DNA from: an uncultured Atopobium sp.
GTDB lineage: Bacteria; Actinomycetota; Coriobacteriia; Coriobacteriales; Atopobiaceae
NCBI GenBank assembly: GCA_947090525.1
Contig: CAMUON010000003.1
Location: 62,001-126,000, forward strand
DNA length: 64,000 nt
Direction: 5' to 3'
The notes below the pieces were generated by a model that saw only the letters and a list, made by a program, of their open reading frames with translations, was not told the origin of the DNA and did not search any database. Position 1 is the first letter of the stretch, and each line of letters starts with the position of its first letter. The position numbers and the translations under genes are program-made. Shown here one piece after another: positions 1-8,901 of the stretch.

Positions 1-202
1 GCACGATCGGAAGTTCACGCGTAAGACCTGCGAGATGAAGTGTATAGTGCGAAGATGAGCTTGCATCTTCTGTTGTGTGAGACATACAAGTTCCTTTCAG
101 AACGTACAGAACTAATGAGCATAAAAAGCGCACAAGAGTGCGGGTAAACGCACGTACAGGCGCTGCAGCACGTAAAGACCTGTAGCACGTGTAAAAGTAC
201 GG

Positions 203-1396
203 CTAGAGGCAAAGACCTGCAGCAAAAAGCGACTTAAGCACGACGCCCAAAACCATACCAACAAACGGATCGACAAACGCAGTAGCTCCCATAGTCGTCG
301 CTGCGACCACAGCGTCTTGTGGAGATGCTCCTCCAAACGCAAGCGGGGCGTTATTGCCGACCGTTACAACGATGCCCAAAATCAACAAAAAGCCAGCTAT
401 CGATTGAGCAGGAATGAATTTTCCGATTTTCGGCAAGAGCCCACAAAACAGAAGCGCGCCCATAGCAACCATCATGATGATGCCGGCGGTCACGGGATGA
501 TGAGCAGATGCGGTTGCCGAAATGATTGCCTCAACAGGAGCTCCTCCAAAAAGCGACGTCACAACGTCGGCAAGACTTGAGTAGATCGAAAGAATGTCGA
601 TATTTTGGCTGCCATGGGCAAGACTTGCAGTAATATTGCCAAACGCGATGTTTGCGCCCACATTAAGGCATGCCATAGCGAGGGCTCCACGAATAATGCG
701 TACGCTGAGCTGGGGTTTGTGAAAAACGAAATGGGTACGGATATACGATGCGATAGATCCTCCACAAGGCTTTTGAGCACCTGCATCCCTTAGGGTAGTG
801 CTTTCTGCGGCGTCGCAAGAAGACGCAGCTTCTTTGGCCGCAGGTGCGAGTGCTTGATCATGCGTCGAATCTAAGCAGCTTGGGCAATATGTTTTCATCA
901 CATATTGAATGATGCTCGAGATAATAACACTTCCGCAGATCGTGTACACGAGATCGTGTCCGAGGAAGAAATAAATAATCGCCGCGCTCAAAATACTAGA
1001 AAGAGCGACGATACGAGCCTCTTTGATCATATTGAGGGCAAGACGGCCAAGCACAATGCCCACGCCCGCCATCATCGCGTTGATGATGATGGGACCGGAA
1101 AGATTAACGGCAGCCTGCTGAAGTCCCAGGATACCCACAACGAGCATGATAAGCCCGCCAAAGAAAATCATCGAAAGCGTCTCTCGTATATTTTTGCCGA
1201 GCGTGTGAGCCATAACGATGGTTTCAGCCTGAAAAGAAATCGGAGCTAGGCTGTTGAACGCGAAACAGCAAATAGCTCCGATGAAGAAACCGAGTGATGT
1301 AGGAATGGACGCAAAGCCCAAAGACATTGCGAGCAGCCCTTGCGGAAGCCCGTTGAGTATAACTCCAAGAGCTGCAAGAATATCTGAAATATCCAT
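203..1396 (-). CDS. NCS2-like nucleobase permease
   Basis: A 397-residue polytopic membrane protein with long hydrophobic segments in two halves, joined by a polar loop near residues 170-215. The glycine-rich helices, the conserved-looking NIAFGNITASLAHGSQ stretch and the FGGAPVEAI loop resemble xanthine/uracil/guanine permeases of the NCS2 (AzgA-like) family, which import nucleobases by proton symport. AGGA lies about eight bases before the ATG. The gene stands alone, ends in TAG, and its leader carries a 14-bp tandem repeat (1437-1464). The family is fairly secure; the substrate cannot be read from the sequence. Confidence 0.72.
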   Translation of the reverse strand: MDISDILAALGVILNGLPQGLLAMSLGFASIPTSLGFFIGAICCFAFNSLAPISFQAETIVMAHTLGKNIRETLSMIFFGGLIMLVVGILGLQQAAVNLSGPIIINAMMAGVGIVLGRLALNMIKEARIVALSSILSAAIIYFFLGHDLVYTICGSVIISSIIQYVMKTYCPSCLDSTHDQALAPAAKEAASSCDAAESTTLRDAGAQKPCGGSIASYIRTHFVFHKPQLSVRIIRGALAMACLNVGANIAFGNITASLAHGSQNIDILSIYSSLADVVTSLFGGAPVEAIISATASAHHPVTAGIIMMVAMGALLFCGLLPKIGKFIPAQSIAGFLLILGIVVTVGNNAPLAFGGASPQDAVVAATTMGATAFVDPFVGMVLGVVLKSLFAAGLCL

Positions 1397-1436
1397 GAAT
1401 CAAATCCTTTCCAAAAACGGTGTGCACGATTCGCAT

Positions 1437-1475
1437 AACCTGTAATGCACAACCTGTAATGCGCAACCAGTAAGC
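1437..1475. repeat. 14-bp tandem repeat in permease leader
   Basis: AACCTGTAATGCAC is followed directly by AACCTGTAATGCGC and a decayed third start, AACCAGTAAGC. It lies just upstream of the permease start, so it is in the mRNA leader or promoter region. No function is apparent. Confidence 0.6.
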
Positions 1476-1545
1476 TGTAGGATACTTTTAGTTGCGCAAA
1501 CGCGTAAGAATACCTAAGCAGCTGTCTGGACAACAAAGCAGTCAT

Positions 1546-2032
1546 GCACAGACCATTACCGCTTTTACCCTACCATGTGCAGCTACGTTTTTATGCACAA
1601 TAGAACAGTACTTACTCGTCTGAAATTAGATTGTTACGTGCGGGAAATTTTTCTATAACAGATATGAAACAATACATGGAAAATAATTTTTAGGCTAAAT
1701 AGCTGTGGTTTTAATGGTTATAAAAAGAAAAATATATTCTAATTTGATATATAAAAGCTTTTTTAATCAAATAAAATGTCTTTTACACGCAAAGTCACAA
1801 AATATATGTTATGCATTTTTATTCTGGAAACTAAAGATAGCAACATGCGCGTATGCATTGTATAAAACAAGAATGAAGTGCAACTCTCCCAACAAAACGC
1901 AATAAAAGCTTTTGGAGTCTTGTGAAAAATGAGATACGTTCTTGAAGCCCTTTTTCTAGAGCGGGAACAATGCAACAACATAAACAATGTGATTTGAATG
2001 ATATGGTAAAACATCAGTTGTAGGGATTATCT
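1546..2032. other. AT-rich gene-free stretch
   Basis: This stretch is clearly richer in A and T than its surroundings (for example ATATATTCTAATTTGATATA near 1730). It contains only short reading frames without convincing ribosome sites or recognisable residues. It lies between the permease promoter side and the insertion-sequence remnants, so it may be old foreign DNA. I see no gene in it. Confidence 0.5.
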
Positions 2033-2064
2033 GGGGGCTATAGGACAAAAAGTGTGTAAATGAA

Positions 2065-2400
2065 TTATTCTGTTGTATAGGGATAGGAATCGCTGTGATG
2101 TAGCTCTGACCACACCACAGCGTTTCCATGTGTATCGGGATATATACTTTCTGGTCTTTGCGGTCTGAATGCATTTATCAGTGTTTGCAGCCTTTATTCC
2201 TAGGCATGCTTCTAAGCATCCCTGCAGGCTCTAGAGGTGTTTCTGTATGCATGTAACACCACCAAAATACGGCTTTAATACGGCTTTAATATGGCTTTAA
2301 TACGCCTTAGTTCACTCAATCCTCGATGGTTACGAAGCATATCTCTTATAGGGGAATTTACTCCACCTTCTATTCGATTATTAAATTTAGAAAGTCCTCC
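2065..2400 (-). pseudogene. IS256/IS1249-type transposase remnant (C-terminal end)
   Basis: Translated in three successive frames on the minus strand, this gives NNRIEGGVNSPIRDMLRNHR, then VFWWCYMHTETPLEPAGM, then GNAVVWSELHHSDSYPYTTE and a stop. These match the order of the conserved C-terminal blocks of IS256-superfamily (IS1249-like) transposases, with the IEGG and HRGLS signatures visible. The N-terminal two thirds are missing. An 11-bp triplication (2269-2301) and a later indel break the frame. The likely IS end (GGGGGCTATAGGACAAAAAG) lies near 2033-2052. Confidence 0.78.
2269..2301. repeat. 11-bp tandem triplication inside transposase remnant
   Basis: ACGGCTTTAAT, ACGGCTTTAAT and ATGGCTTTAAT lie in a row. 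Removing two units restores the reading RRIKAVFWW, so the triplication itself caused a frameshift in the ancestral transposase frame. Confidence 0.75.
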
Positions 2401-2404
2401 TAAA

Positions 2405-2462
2405 TGAACTGCACTCCTGAATTTGGAGAAATAAAAAGAACCAATTCAGGAGGTGCAGTTCA
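2405..2462. mobile_element. 58-bp IS3-end-like inverted repeat pair
   Basis: TGAACTGCACTCCTGAATTT and its near-perfect inverted copy (ending GAGGTGCAGTTCA) flank only 14 bp. The TGAACTGCAC outer sequence resembles IS3-family terminal repeats, so this may be an internally deleted IS or a minimal MITE. It directly abuts the broken end of the transposase remnant. A plain hairpin downstream of rpmA is the alternative. Confidence 0.5.
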
Positions 2463-2490
2463 GGCACGTGCACGCCTGTGCGCACCACAT

Positions 2491-2521
2491 AAAAGAAAAC
2501 CCCAACGCACGCGTCGGGGTT
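2491..2521 (-). terminator. Intrinsic terminator after rpmA
   Basis: On the minus strand, AACCCCGACGC pairs with GCGTTGGGGTT across a short loop and is followed by TTTTCTTTT. It lies about 90 bp after the rpmA stop. Confidence 0.8.
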
Positions 2522-2607
2522 AACAATCAAAAGAACCATGTATACAGAGACACATGTTCACACAAATGAGGCGCGCACAAGAAGCGCGCCCGCACAGAGC
2601 ATAAAAC

Positions 2608-2856
2608 TTATGCAGTGCGCACGTGAACAAAGTGCTTTGCACCCTTGACAAATTCAACTTTGCCGTCGGTGAGTGCAAAAAGGGTGTCGTCTTTGCCGCG
2701 ACCTACATTCTCACCTGGGGTGATGTGGGTGCCGCGCTGACGAACAATAATCTGACCAGCTTTGATGTCCTGGCCACCATACACTTTGGTGCCGAGACGC
2801 TGAGCGTTGGAATCGCGACCGTTGCGAGAGGATCCCAAACCTTTCTTATGAGCCAT
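2608..2856 (-). CDS. rpmA: 50S ribosomal protein L27
   Basis: An 82-residue basic protein that starts [20 protein letters not shown] and contains [14 protein letters not shown] and [14 protein letters not shown], the hallmark of bacterial L27. It binds near the peptidyl-transferase centre. It begins directly with MAHKKG, so no N-terminal presequence is present. It follows rplU by about 57 bp and ends in TAA before a clear terminator. The GTPase gene obgE, which usually follows rplU-rpmA, is not present; insertion-sequence debris lies there instead. Confidence 0.98.
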   Translation of the reverse strand: MAHKKGLGSSRNGRDSNAQRLGTKVYGGQDIKAGQIIVRQRGTHITPGENVGRGKDDTLFALTDGKVEFVKGAKHFVHVRTA

Positions 2857-2912
2857 AATCTAACCTACCAATCAAAATCGAGTTTCAACCAGACCTAAAG
2901 ACTAAACGTCTT

Positions 2913-3260
2913 TTATTCACTCACGGATTCGCTCTTCTTAGCCTGTGAGCGCATAGTAGGCAGGCTCACGACTTGAAGCTTGGTGAGATTTTGACGATGA
3001 CCCTTAGTGCGGTGGTAGCGCTTACGCTTCTTGAGCTTGAAAACGATAACCTTCTTGTCCTTGTATTGTTCAAGAACTTCACAGGTAACCTTCTTCTTGC
3101 TGAGAGAAGCTTCATCGCAGATAGTCTTTTTGCCATCGTTGAGCATGAGAACGTCAAGTTTGACCTTGTCGCCAGGCTGCGCGTCGAGCTTTTCAACACT
3201 GAGAATGTCGCCCTTGGCAACCTTATACTGCTTGCCACCAGTGATAACGATTGCGTACAT
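2913..3260 (-). CDS. rplU: 50S ribosomal protein L21
   Basis: A 115-residue protein starting MYAIVITGGKQYKVAKGD, the canonical L21 N-terminus, with the KKRKRYHRTKGHRQ rRNA-binding segment near residues 77-90. The C-terminal tail (about residues 100-115, ending KKSESVSE) is slightly longer and more acidic than in many L21 proteins. AAGGG precedes the ATG by seven bases. It is co-transcribed with rpmA from a likely promoter at 3396-3425 and ends in TAA. Confidence 0.97.
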   Translation of the reverse strand: MYAIVITGGKQYKVAKGDILSVEKLDAQPGDKVKLDVLMLNDGKKTICDEASLSKKKVTCEVLEQYKDKKVIVFKLKKRKRYHRTKGHRQNLTKLQVVSLPTMRSQAKKSESVSE

Positions 3261-3395
3261 GTGTTAACCCTTCATTATGAATCTTGTGCAACAGCTCTAA
3301 ATCTTACTCGCAAACACAGACTCTCGTCAACATCGGCCAGACGAAATTGCAGCGATTGCAGCAAATGATGAGCTCATGCCCAAGGTATTTACCAA

Positions 3396-3425
3396 TGTAT
3401 AGGTGTGCCTTCATAATAAACACAA
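3396..3425 (-). promoter_or_regulatory. Predicted sigma-70 promoter for rplU-rpmA
   Basis: On the minus strand, TTGTGT (-35) and TATACA (-10) are separated by 18 bp. This would give a leader of about 125 nt before rplU. Assigned by eye only. Confidence 0.5.
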
Positions 3426-3584
3426 AAGCTCAGGTTGAACTCCCAAATAGTCCAAAGCAAAGCATCTTCCGCACCAGTCTAAGAGTACGGAAAGCTCGAA
3501 GCGCATGTGTTTGTCTACAAAGACTTCACTATATTACCACCTCATTACGCAAAAAGAAAGCGCGGGCGTTGCTACACAGAAGAT

Positions 3585-3623
3585 GCAAAACCTGGCAAAG
3601 CGGCGCACAGCGAGCGTTGCCAG
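3585..3623 (-). terminator. Possible terminator of the mre-rodA operon
   Basis: On the minus strand, CTGGCAA and TTGCCAG form a stem around an 18-nt loop and are followed by GTTTTGC, about 60 bp after the last gene. The long loop and short T run make it a weak candidate. The remaining 3261-3682 stretch holds the rplU promoter and leader and no gene that I can support. Confidence 0.4.
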
Positions 3624-3682
3624 ACGAAGGCTGTACTCCCTACGCAACCGGCCTCCCTACGCTAAACCAGCGCGCGCAACAC

Positions 3683-4774
3683 TTACACCCGCGTACTTGG
3701 AAAAGCTTTCGCTTGTGCGCGTTTGCGCATTTGCGTGCGACCAATCATATGCGCATACACAAAGCCGAGATAAAGCCAGGCCAAAAGTGAAGGAGACAGC
3801 CACCACAAAAGGGGGCGCGCAAACAATGTTGCCACCACTCCCCTCCCCAAAAAACGCCTCGCCAACAACCGCAAAAACGCTAGATACACTACACTCACGC
3901 CCGCAATCGAAGCCGCGGACAGCTGCAAGCGAGCTCCACCAGGACTAAGCGTAATCAATTCATGAAGCACGCGCGCAGTACGGAAGAGCTCTTGTGCGTC
4001 TTGAACCATACGAGGGCACAAAAACGCTCCCAATGCGCGCACAAGATCCACGCGCGACAAAAGCCTCTTCCCCATCACAGATAGCAGCAAAGACGCGAGC
4101 GTAGATGCATAATCTTCAGGAAGTCCCATAGTCCCTTGTATAGACGGCATAAAACGTGCCGATATATACGCACGGTAGCAGGGCATATACGCGCGCACAA
4201 GGTTCTCCCTAGCTTCCTGCGAAGCAGGAAATGTATCGAGAATCAAAAGCTGAGCCAGTGCCTGCGTAAGAGATCTAACATCAGCTTCCACAAGAATATA
4301 CACCGGCACCAAACAAGGACGCGTACCCAGCACAATGTCGCGAAAGCGCGCAGGAATATCGGCCTTGTCATGAGCTAGAATCACAAGCGGTGCCAGGGCT
4401 TCTTCTGCAATATATTGAAGGCGCTTATGGTCAAAGCGATCCGATGCATACATTGACTCCATATATGCAATCACTGCATACGGCTTAATAAGCGGTTGTG
4501 CAAGCGTATCTGCGTGAAATTCGCTACACATACATGCAGAAGCGGGGAAAAACGCACGCGAGAGCGCAAAAAAGAATGGGTCTTTAGACGTACGAGACGA
4601 TGCATACCAGCAAAGCGAGGAGCTTGCGCTACAAGCAGGAAGCGGCTTGAGTACAGAGGGGGCAGCTGCTTCATGCGAAGGAGAGACAACTGCTTCATGC
4701 AATGAGGATGAAGGCTCACCATCTTGAATGCCCGGGTATGTGCTCATATGTGCTTCTTCATCTATGTCGACCAT
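3683..4774 (-). CDS. Uncharacterised membrane protein, last gene of mre operon
   Basis: 363 residues, not recognised. The first 60 residues are polar and low-complexity. The middle (about 90-270) is helical, with Ala/Leu-rich segments. Two hydrophobic stretches near residues 280-345 (ASIAGVSVVYLAFL and LLWWLSPSLLAWLYLGFVYA) are likely membrane helices, so the bulk would be cytoplasmic with a C-terminal anchor. AAGGAG lies five bases before the ATG, 14 bp after the rodA stop, which implies translation as part of the elongation operon. The position suggests a role in cell shape or division, but that is inference only. It ends in TAA. Confidence 0.75.
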   Translation of the reverse strand: MVDIDEEAHMSTYPGIQDGEPSSSLHEAVVSPSHEAAAPSVLKPLPACSASSSLCWYASSRTSKDPFFFALSRAFFPASACMCSEFHADTLAQPLIKPYAVIAYMESMYASDRFDHKRLQYIAEEALAPLVILAHDKADIPARFRDIVLGTRPCLVPVYILVEADVRSLTQALAQLLILDTFPASQEARENLVRAYMPCYRAYISARFMPSIQGTMGLPEDYASTLASLLLSVMGKRLLSRVDLVRALGAFLCPRMVQDAQELFRTARVLHELITLSPGGARLQLSAASIAGVSVVYLAFLRLLARRFLGRGVVATLFARPLLWWLSPSLLAWLYLGFVYAHMIGRTQMRKRAQAKAFPSTRV

Positions 4775-4788
4775 ATGTGCTCCTTCAC

Positions 4789-6291
4789 TTAAGCCGACTT
4801 AGGGATATGCCGCCACACCGATTGAACAAGCCCTATACTCATGAGCTGCGCCACCATGGACGACGATCCAAAACTAATAAATGGCAGAGGAATACCTGTG
4901 ATGGGCATGATTCCTATGCACATGCCTACATTTTGCAAAAGCTGGAAACACCACATCATCGCGATACCTACAAGGATCAATTTGCCAAATGGAGAATCTA
5001 CACGCCCGGCAAGCGCCAAGGTGGAAAAAATCATCGCAGCAAACAGGATGAGCAAAAGGCTCGCACCCGCAAAGCCGAACTCTTCCGCAAGCAGCGCAAA
5101 CACAAAGTCGGTATGCGCTTCAGGCAAAAATCCGCTTCCTGCCTGCGAAGCTCCGCCAATACCTTTGCCCCAGATACCGCCCGAACCAACAGCAATTTTT
5201 GCCTGTTGCAGATTATAGCCAAACCCAGCAGGATCAACAGACGAATCCATAAAGACAATCAGGCGATTCATCTGGTACTGCTTGAGAATATGCGGCAAAC
5301 CTGGCGTCATCGACATCACAATCACGAGCGTGATCACCATAATGAGCGCGAGAATGGTAATGATCACCCAGGATTTTTTCGCACCCGAAGCAATGATGAT
5401 CGTGGCTCCCACCACGAGCAAAATAAGGCCGGTACCGAGATCAGGCTGCAGCAAAATAAGGATAAACGGTATGGAAAGCACGGCGCAGAGCTTGATATAA
5501 CTTTTGAGCGTATCGATTTTGCCGTTATACCCCGCTCCAAGAGAGGCCATGAGCAGGATGGTTACGATTTTTGCCAACTCCGAAGGCTGAAAATTAAGTC
5601 CAATGAGTGGAAGTTTTACCCATCCGGTAAGACCTTTTGCGCTGACACCAAAGCCAGGAATAAGCGGCAGCAAGATGAGCACGACATCGGCAATAAGAAG
5701 TGCCAGACTCGCCCGCGCAAAGACGCGATAATCATAGCGCCACAGGGCAAAAGCAGCGGCTGCCCCCACGACAACTCCCCCGATGTGACGAATAAACGAT
5801 GCTTTTGGAATAGAAAGCGATGCTGTGTAAATCACGACAATACCAAAAAGGACCAACAACAAAGCAGGTACGAGCTGAAGCAAGTATACCGGTCCCTTGA
5901 AACGCCCATAAGTGGTTTTGAATCCGGAGAGCTTGTTGTACATGTGTGCTAAAAGAGTGTTGATAACCCCGAAAAGATGAGACAAAGGGGAAAGCATTCC
6001 GCGCCCGCCGCGCCCGCCAGCGAAATTGCTGCGCGGCTGCAGATGAGGTGCGTGTGCGCGCGTATGAATATTTGTGTGAACAGCACCTGTATGAACAGCG
6101 CCGCCTGCGCGGGCTGCACGACCAGAAAACCCTGCATGCCCCACGCGTCCCACATGAACACTTCGCCCTACATGTCCCTGCGCAAAACCCTTGATCGTCT
6201 TCGTTTGATTAAGCGCTGCATGGGGTATGGGGGTATGCACGTGCGGAGCCTTGCGGGCGCGAGACGATGTATGTGAAAAATTAGCTGCCAT
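4789..6291 (-). CDS. rodA: RodA peptidoglycan polymerase (SEDS)
   Basis: 500 residues. From about residue 135 on it is a typical multi-pass SEDS glycosyltransferase with GFNFQPSELAKI-like (LIGLNFQPSELAKI), FLPEAHTDFVFALLAEEFGF and GIPLPFISFGSSSM motifs. RodA polymerises lipid II during rod elongation with its partner PBP2, encoded just upstream. The first roughly 110 residues are an unusual His/Gly/Ala/Arg-rich, low-complexity cytoplasmic extension. This start is supported by TAGGA, which overlaps the mrdA stop codon six to eight bases before the ATG. It ends in TAA. Confidence 0.96.
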   Translation of the reverse strand: MAANFSHTSSRARKAPHVHTPIPHAALNQTKTIKGFAQGHVGRSVHVGRVGHAGFSGRAARAGGAVHTGAVHTNIHTRAHAPHLQPRSNFAGGRGGRGMLSPLSHLFGVINTLLAHMYNKLSGFKTTYGRFKGPVYLLQLVPALLLVLFGIVVIYTASLSIPKASFIRHIGGVVVGAAAAFALWRYDYRVFARASLALLIADVVLILLPLIPGFGVSAKGLTGWVKLPLIGLNFQPSELAKIVTILLMASLGAGYNGKIDTLKSYIKLCAVLSIPFILILLQPDLGTGLILLVVGATIIIASGAKKSWVIITILALIMVITLVIVMSMTPGLPHILKQYQMNRLIVFMDSSVDPAGFGYNLQQAKIAVGSGGIWGKGIGGASQAGSGFLPEAHTDFVFALLAEEFGFAGASLLLILFAAMIFSTLALAGRVDSPFGKLILVGIAMMWCFQLLQNVGMCIGIMPITGIPLPFISFGSSSMVAQLMSIGLVQSVWRHIPKSA

Positions 6292-6299
6292 ATCATATC

Positions 6300-8336
6300 C
6301 TAGCGTGCGTGACTTGCGTTAGATTCAGACGAGCTATCTGGCTCGCCAAAAAGCGCCCCCAATATGTCTCGAACAACATAAAGCGCTCCGTCAGCACCAA
6401 AGCCGCCGTCTTCGATCATAGACGCGACGACGTACTTTGGGTGATCTACAGGCGCATAGGCGATAAACCAACCGGTAGGTGAGGTATGAGCAGTTTCTGC
6501 GGTACCCGTTTTACCAGCGACTTTTTCTTTCATATTGGTAAAGTGAGAAGCCTGCGCCTGCGATTCTTCGTAAATTACGCCGACAAGGCCGCGCTTCACC
6601 ACATCAAAATATTCCTGTTTGATATTGATAGCTTCGAGGTCAGGTGCTTTGTAATCGATAACCGATCCGGTACCCATGCTTGATTTAATCGATTTCATGA
6701 GGTGTGGGCACACGCGCACGCCCCCATTTGCAAAGGTAGCGTAGGCAGAAAGCATCTGCAAAGGAGTCACCAGCAAATCGCCTTGTCCGATCGCGAGGTT
6801 GGTAAGGTCTCCGCCCTGCCATTTACGTGCGTCTTCGTTGTAATTGGCAAAGTGTTTTTCTTTCCAGGCAGCATCGGGCACACGTCCTTCAAGCTCGCCG
6901 GGGAGATCAATGCCTGTCTTTGCACCCAAGCCCCATTCTTTAAAGGTTTTTTGCATGCCGTCTTGCGTCTTTGAGAAGAAAAATGCTTTACCAATTTCAT
7001 AGAACACGACGTCGCAGGAGTTGGTAATACCCGTCTGTATGGTCATGCGGCCATGTCCAGAATGCAGCCAGCAATACTGCCCAAATTGCGAGCCAAGACC
7101 CGTCCAGTAGCCTGTGCACACATAGCTCGACTCAGGGGTAGCAATGCCATAGTCAAGCGCAGCCAAACTCGAAAAGGGCTTAATGGTAGAACCCGAAGGA
7201 TATTGACCACACATGGAGCGATTGAGCAAGGGATTATGCGCTTTTTCACTTGAGAGACTTTGCCAATCGTCATACGATATGCCGCCCACAAAAAGAGAAG
7301 GAGAAAAGCTCGGCGCCGACGCCATCGCAAGAATCTCGCCCGTATCGACCTCCATAGCAAGCGCGCAGCCCCCATAGCATTCGCTCATGCCGTTGCCACG
7401 CAGGCGTTCGATATGGGCATTGAGCGAGTCTTCTGCGGCTTTTTGGATATCAGCATCGATCGTAAGCACAACGTCTGATCCACTTTGGGGGTCGATGCTC
7501 CCGGAACGATTTATCACGTTGCCGTCTGCATCGACGAAGACAGTCTGCTCACCTTTGATGCCTTGGAGCACGTTTTCATATTGCGCTTCGATGCCTGCTT
7601 GTCCGAGGGTATCACCCAAGACATAGGAAATTGCATCCTCGCTATTGTTTTCTTTTGCAGCCTTAAGCTGGTCATCTGTAATGGTTCCGGTGTAGCCCAA
7701 AACGTGCGCGCAGAGATTGTTGAGTGGATATGCACGCTGCGTTCTGTCTTCAATCGCAACTCCTGGAAAGAGTGACGGATGCGCATTGATATACGCTACT
7801 ACGCGCCGGCTTACGTCCACACTCACCACGCGCGGACTTTGGGCGCCCGCAGAGGCATCGGCGATTTTGAGGCGAACACAGGGTTCGGGTATGCCCAATA
7901 CATTTGAGAGCAGGCGCAATTCCACATCATCTTCGAGCACAGAAGGCAGTGCCGTCACCACAAGAGACGGTCTATTGCCAACGAGCACCCGTCCATTTCG
8001 ATCGAGGATTCTACCGCGCGGAGCAGGAAGTGTAATCGTGCGGCGGCGGTTCGTTTCGGCTTGTTCAGTATATGAGCTCGAGGAAAGGACCTGCATACTC
8101 CACAATTTTGAAAAGAGCGCAACGATCACCGCAGACGAAAATATGCCTACTCCCCTAATGCGCGCCCGAAAATCAGGAGCTGCCGAAGCATTGCTTCCAC
8201 CTTGCGCAAACGAGGAAGAAAAACCGCCGATATCAAAACGCAGGCGCTTCGTTCCTTGTCCCGAAGCAAAATATGCCACAACGAGGGCGCAGAGAATAAG
8301 ACTTAGGATGATGATAACGATAACGATCGGATTCAT
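6300..8336 (-). CDS. mrdA: Penicillin-binding protein 2 (elongation transpeptidase)
   Basis: 678 residues with an N-terminal membrane anchor (residues 3-25), a PBP dimer domain (about 85-270) and a transpeptidase domain. The active-site motifs are visible: SGSTIKPF (SxxK serine) near residue 390, NSCDVVFYE (SxN-like SCD, as in other PBP2 proteins) and AGKTGTAE (KTG) near 605. It cross-links peptidoglycan on the outer face during elongation. A second hydrophobic segment near residues 60-75 (IFSSAVIVALFSKLW) is unusual, so topology deserves care. It sits four bases after mreD and overlaps the rodA ribosome site. It ends in TAG. Confidence 0.96.
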   Translation of the reverse strand: MNPIVIVIIILSLILCALVVAYFASGQGTKRLRFDIGGFSSSFAQGGSNASAAPDFRARIRGVGIFSSAVIVALFSKLWSMQVLSSSSYTEQAETNRRRTITLPAPRGRILDRNGRVLVGNRPSLVVTALPSVLEDDVELRLLSNVLGIPEPCVRLKIADASAGAQSPRVVSVDVSRRVVAYINAHPSLFPGVAIEDRTQRAYPLNNLCAHVLGYTGTITDDQLKAAKENNSEDAISYVLGDTLGQAGIEAQYENVLQGIKGEQTVFVDADGNVINRSGSIDPQSGSDVVLTIDADIQKAAEDSLNAHIERLRGNGMSECYGGCALAMEVDTGEILAMASAPSFSPSLFVGGISYDDWQSLSSEKAHNPLLNRSMCGQYPSGSTIKPFSSLAALDYGIATPESSYVCTGYWTGLGSQFGQYCWLHSGHGRMTIQTGITNSCDVVFYEIGKAFFFSKTQDGMQKTFKEWGLGAKTGIDLPGELEGRVPDAAWKEKHFANYNEDARKWQGGDLTNLAIGQGDLLVTPLQMLSAYATFANGGVRVCPHLMKSIKSSMGTGSVIDYKAPDLEAINIKQEYFDVVKRGLVGVIYEESQAQASHFTNMKEKVAGKTGTAETAHTSPTGWFIAYAPVDHPKYVVASMIEDGGFGADGALYVVRDILGALFGEPDSSSESNASHAR

Positions 8337-8340
8337 AGTC

Positions 8341-8901
8341 TTACCTGCGCAAAAGATAACTATGGCGCGCTTTTTTCTGCCCGTGCTTCAAAGGCATGCT
8401 TGCTTTTGGAGCGCTCATTCGTTGTAAAACGACGACAAAAGGAATGAAAGCAAAGGTCGTCAAGACAAAAATGGGCAGCATGCGAAAGACAAGCGCTTCA
8501 AGAATAGAAGGTTGCGTACCCAATATAAGCAAGACAATGAAATGCAAACATGACACGGCAAACGAACACACACCAAAGACGATAAACGAGAAGAGCGGAT
8601 CTTCCTGGATGCGCGCACGCACGTCAGAAGCCAGCACATACCCAACAATACTCAAAAGACAGGGCATGATACCAATAACCGAAGTACCCAAGAGCTCAAA
8701 CACGATACCACCCAAAAAACCAGAGATAATCGCTGCTTTTCTAGAGTGCGTAAAGCTCACAAGTCCAACAAAAATAAGGGCAAAATTAATTTGACCAGCT
8801 CCCAACATGATATTGGGTGCAAGAAAAATCTGGAGTGCAAAACAGACAAGCGCAAGTACGTAGATGCGCACATGCGTCGCAGCTTTGAGTTGAGCAGGCA
8901 T
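8341..8901 (-). CDS. mreD: Rod shape-determining protein MreD
   Basis: A 186-residue protein made almost entirely of hydrophobic segments, typical of MreD, the inner membrane linker between MreC and the elongation synthases. Its ATG overlaps the mreC stop (TAATG), so the two are probably translationally coupled. The family is poorly conserved in sequence; the identification rests on topology, length and operon position between mreC and mrdA. It ends in TAA. Confidence 0.88.
   Translation of the reverse strand: MPAQLKAATHVRIYVLALVCFALQIFLAPNIMLGAGQINFALIFVGLVSFTHSRKAAIISGFLGGIVFELLGTSVIGIMPCLLSIVGYVLASDVRARIQEDPLFSFIVFGVCSFAVSCLHFIVLLILGTQPSILEALVFRMLPIFVLTTFAFIPFVVVLQRMSAPKASMPLKHGQKKARHSYLLRR

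Noticed and set aside
1705..2014. Small frames in the AT-rich gap (66 and 83 codons)
   Set aside because: No ribosome site, no hydrophobic or domain pattern, and they overlap each other on opposite strands.
4702..5952. A 416-codon open frame on the plus strand opposite rodA
   Set aside because: It is Arg/His/Lys-rich, has no recognisable motif or ribosome site, and lies entirely over rodA and its neighbour. It is a shadow of the real gene.
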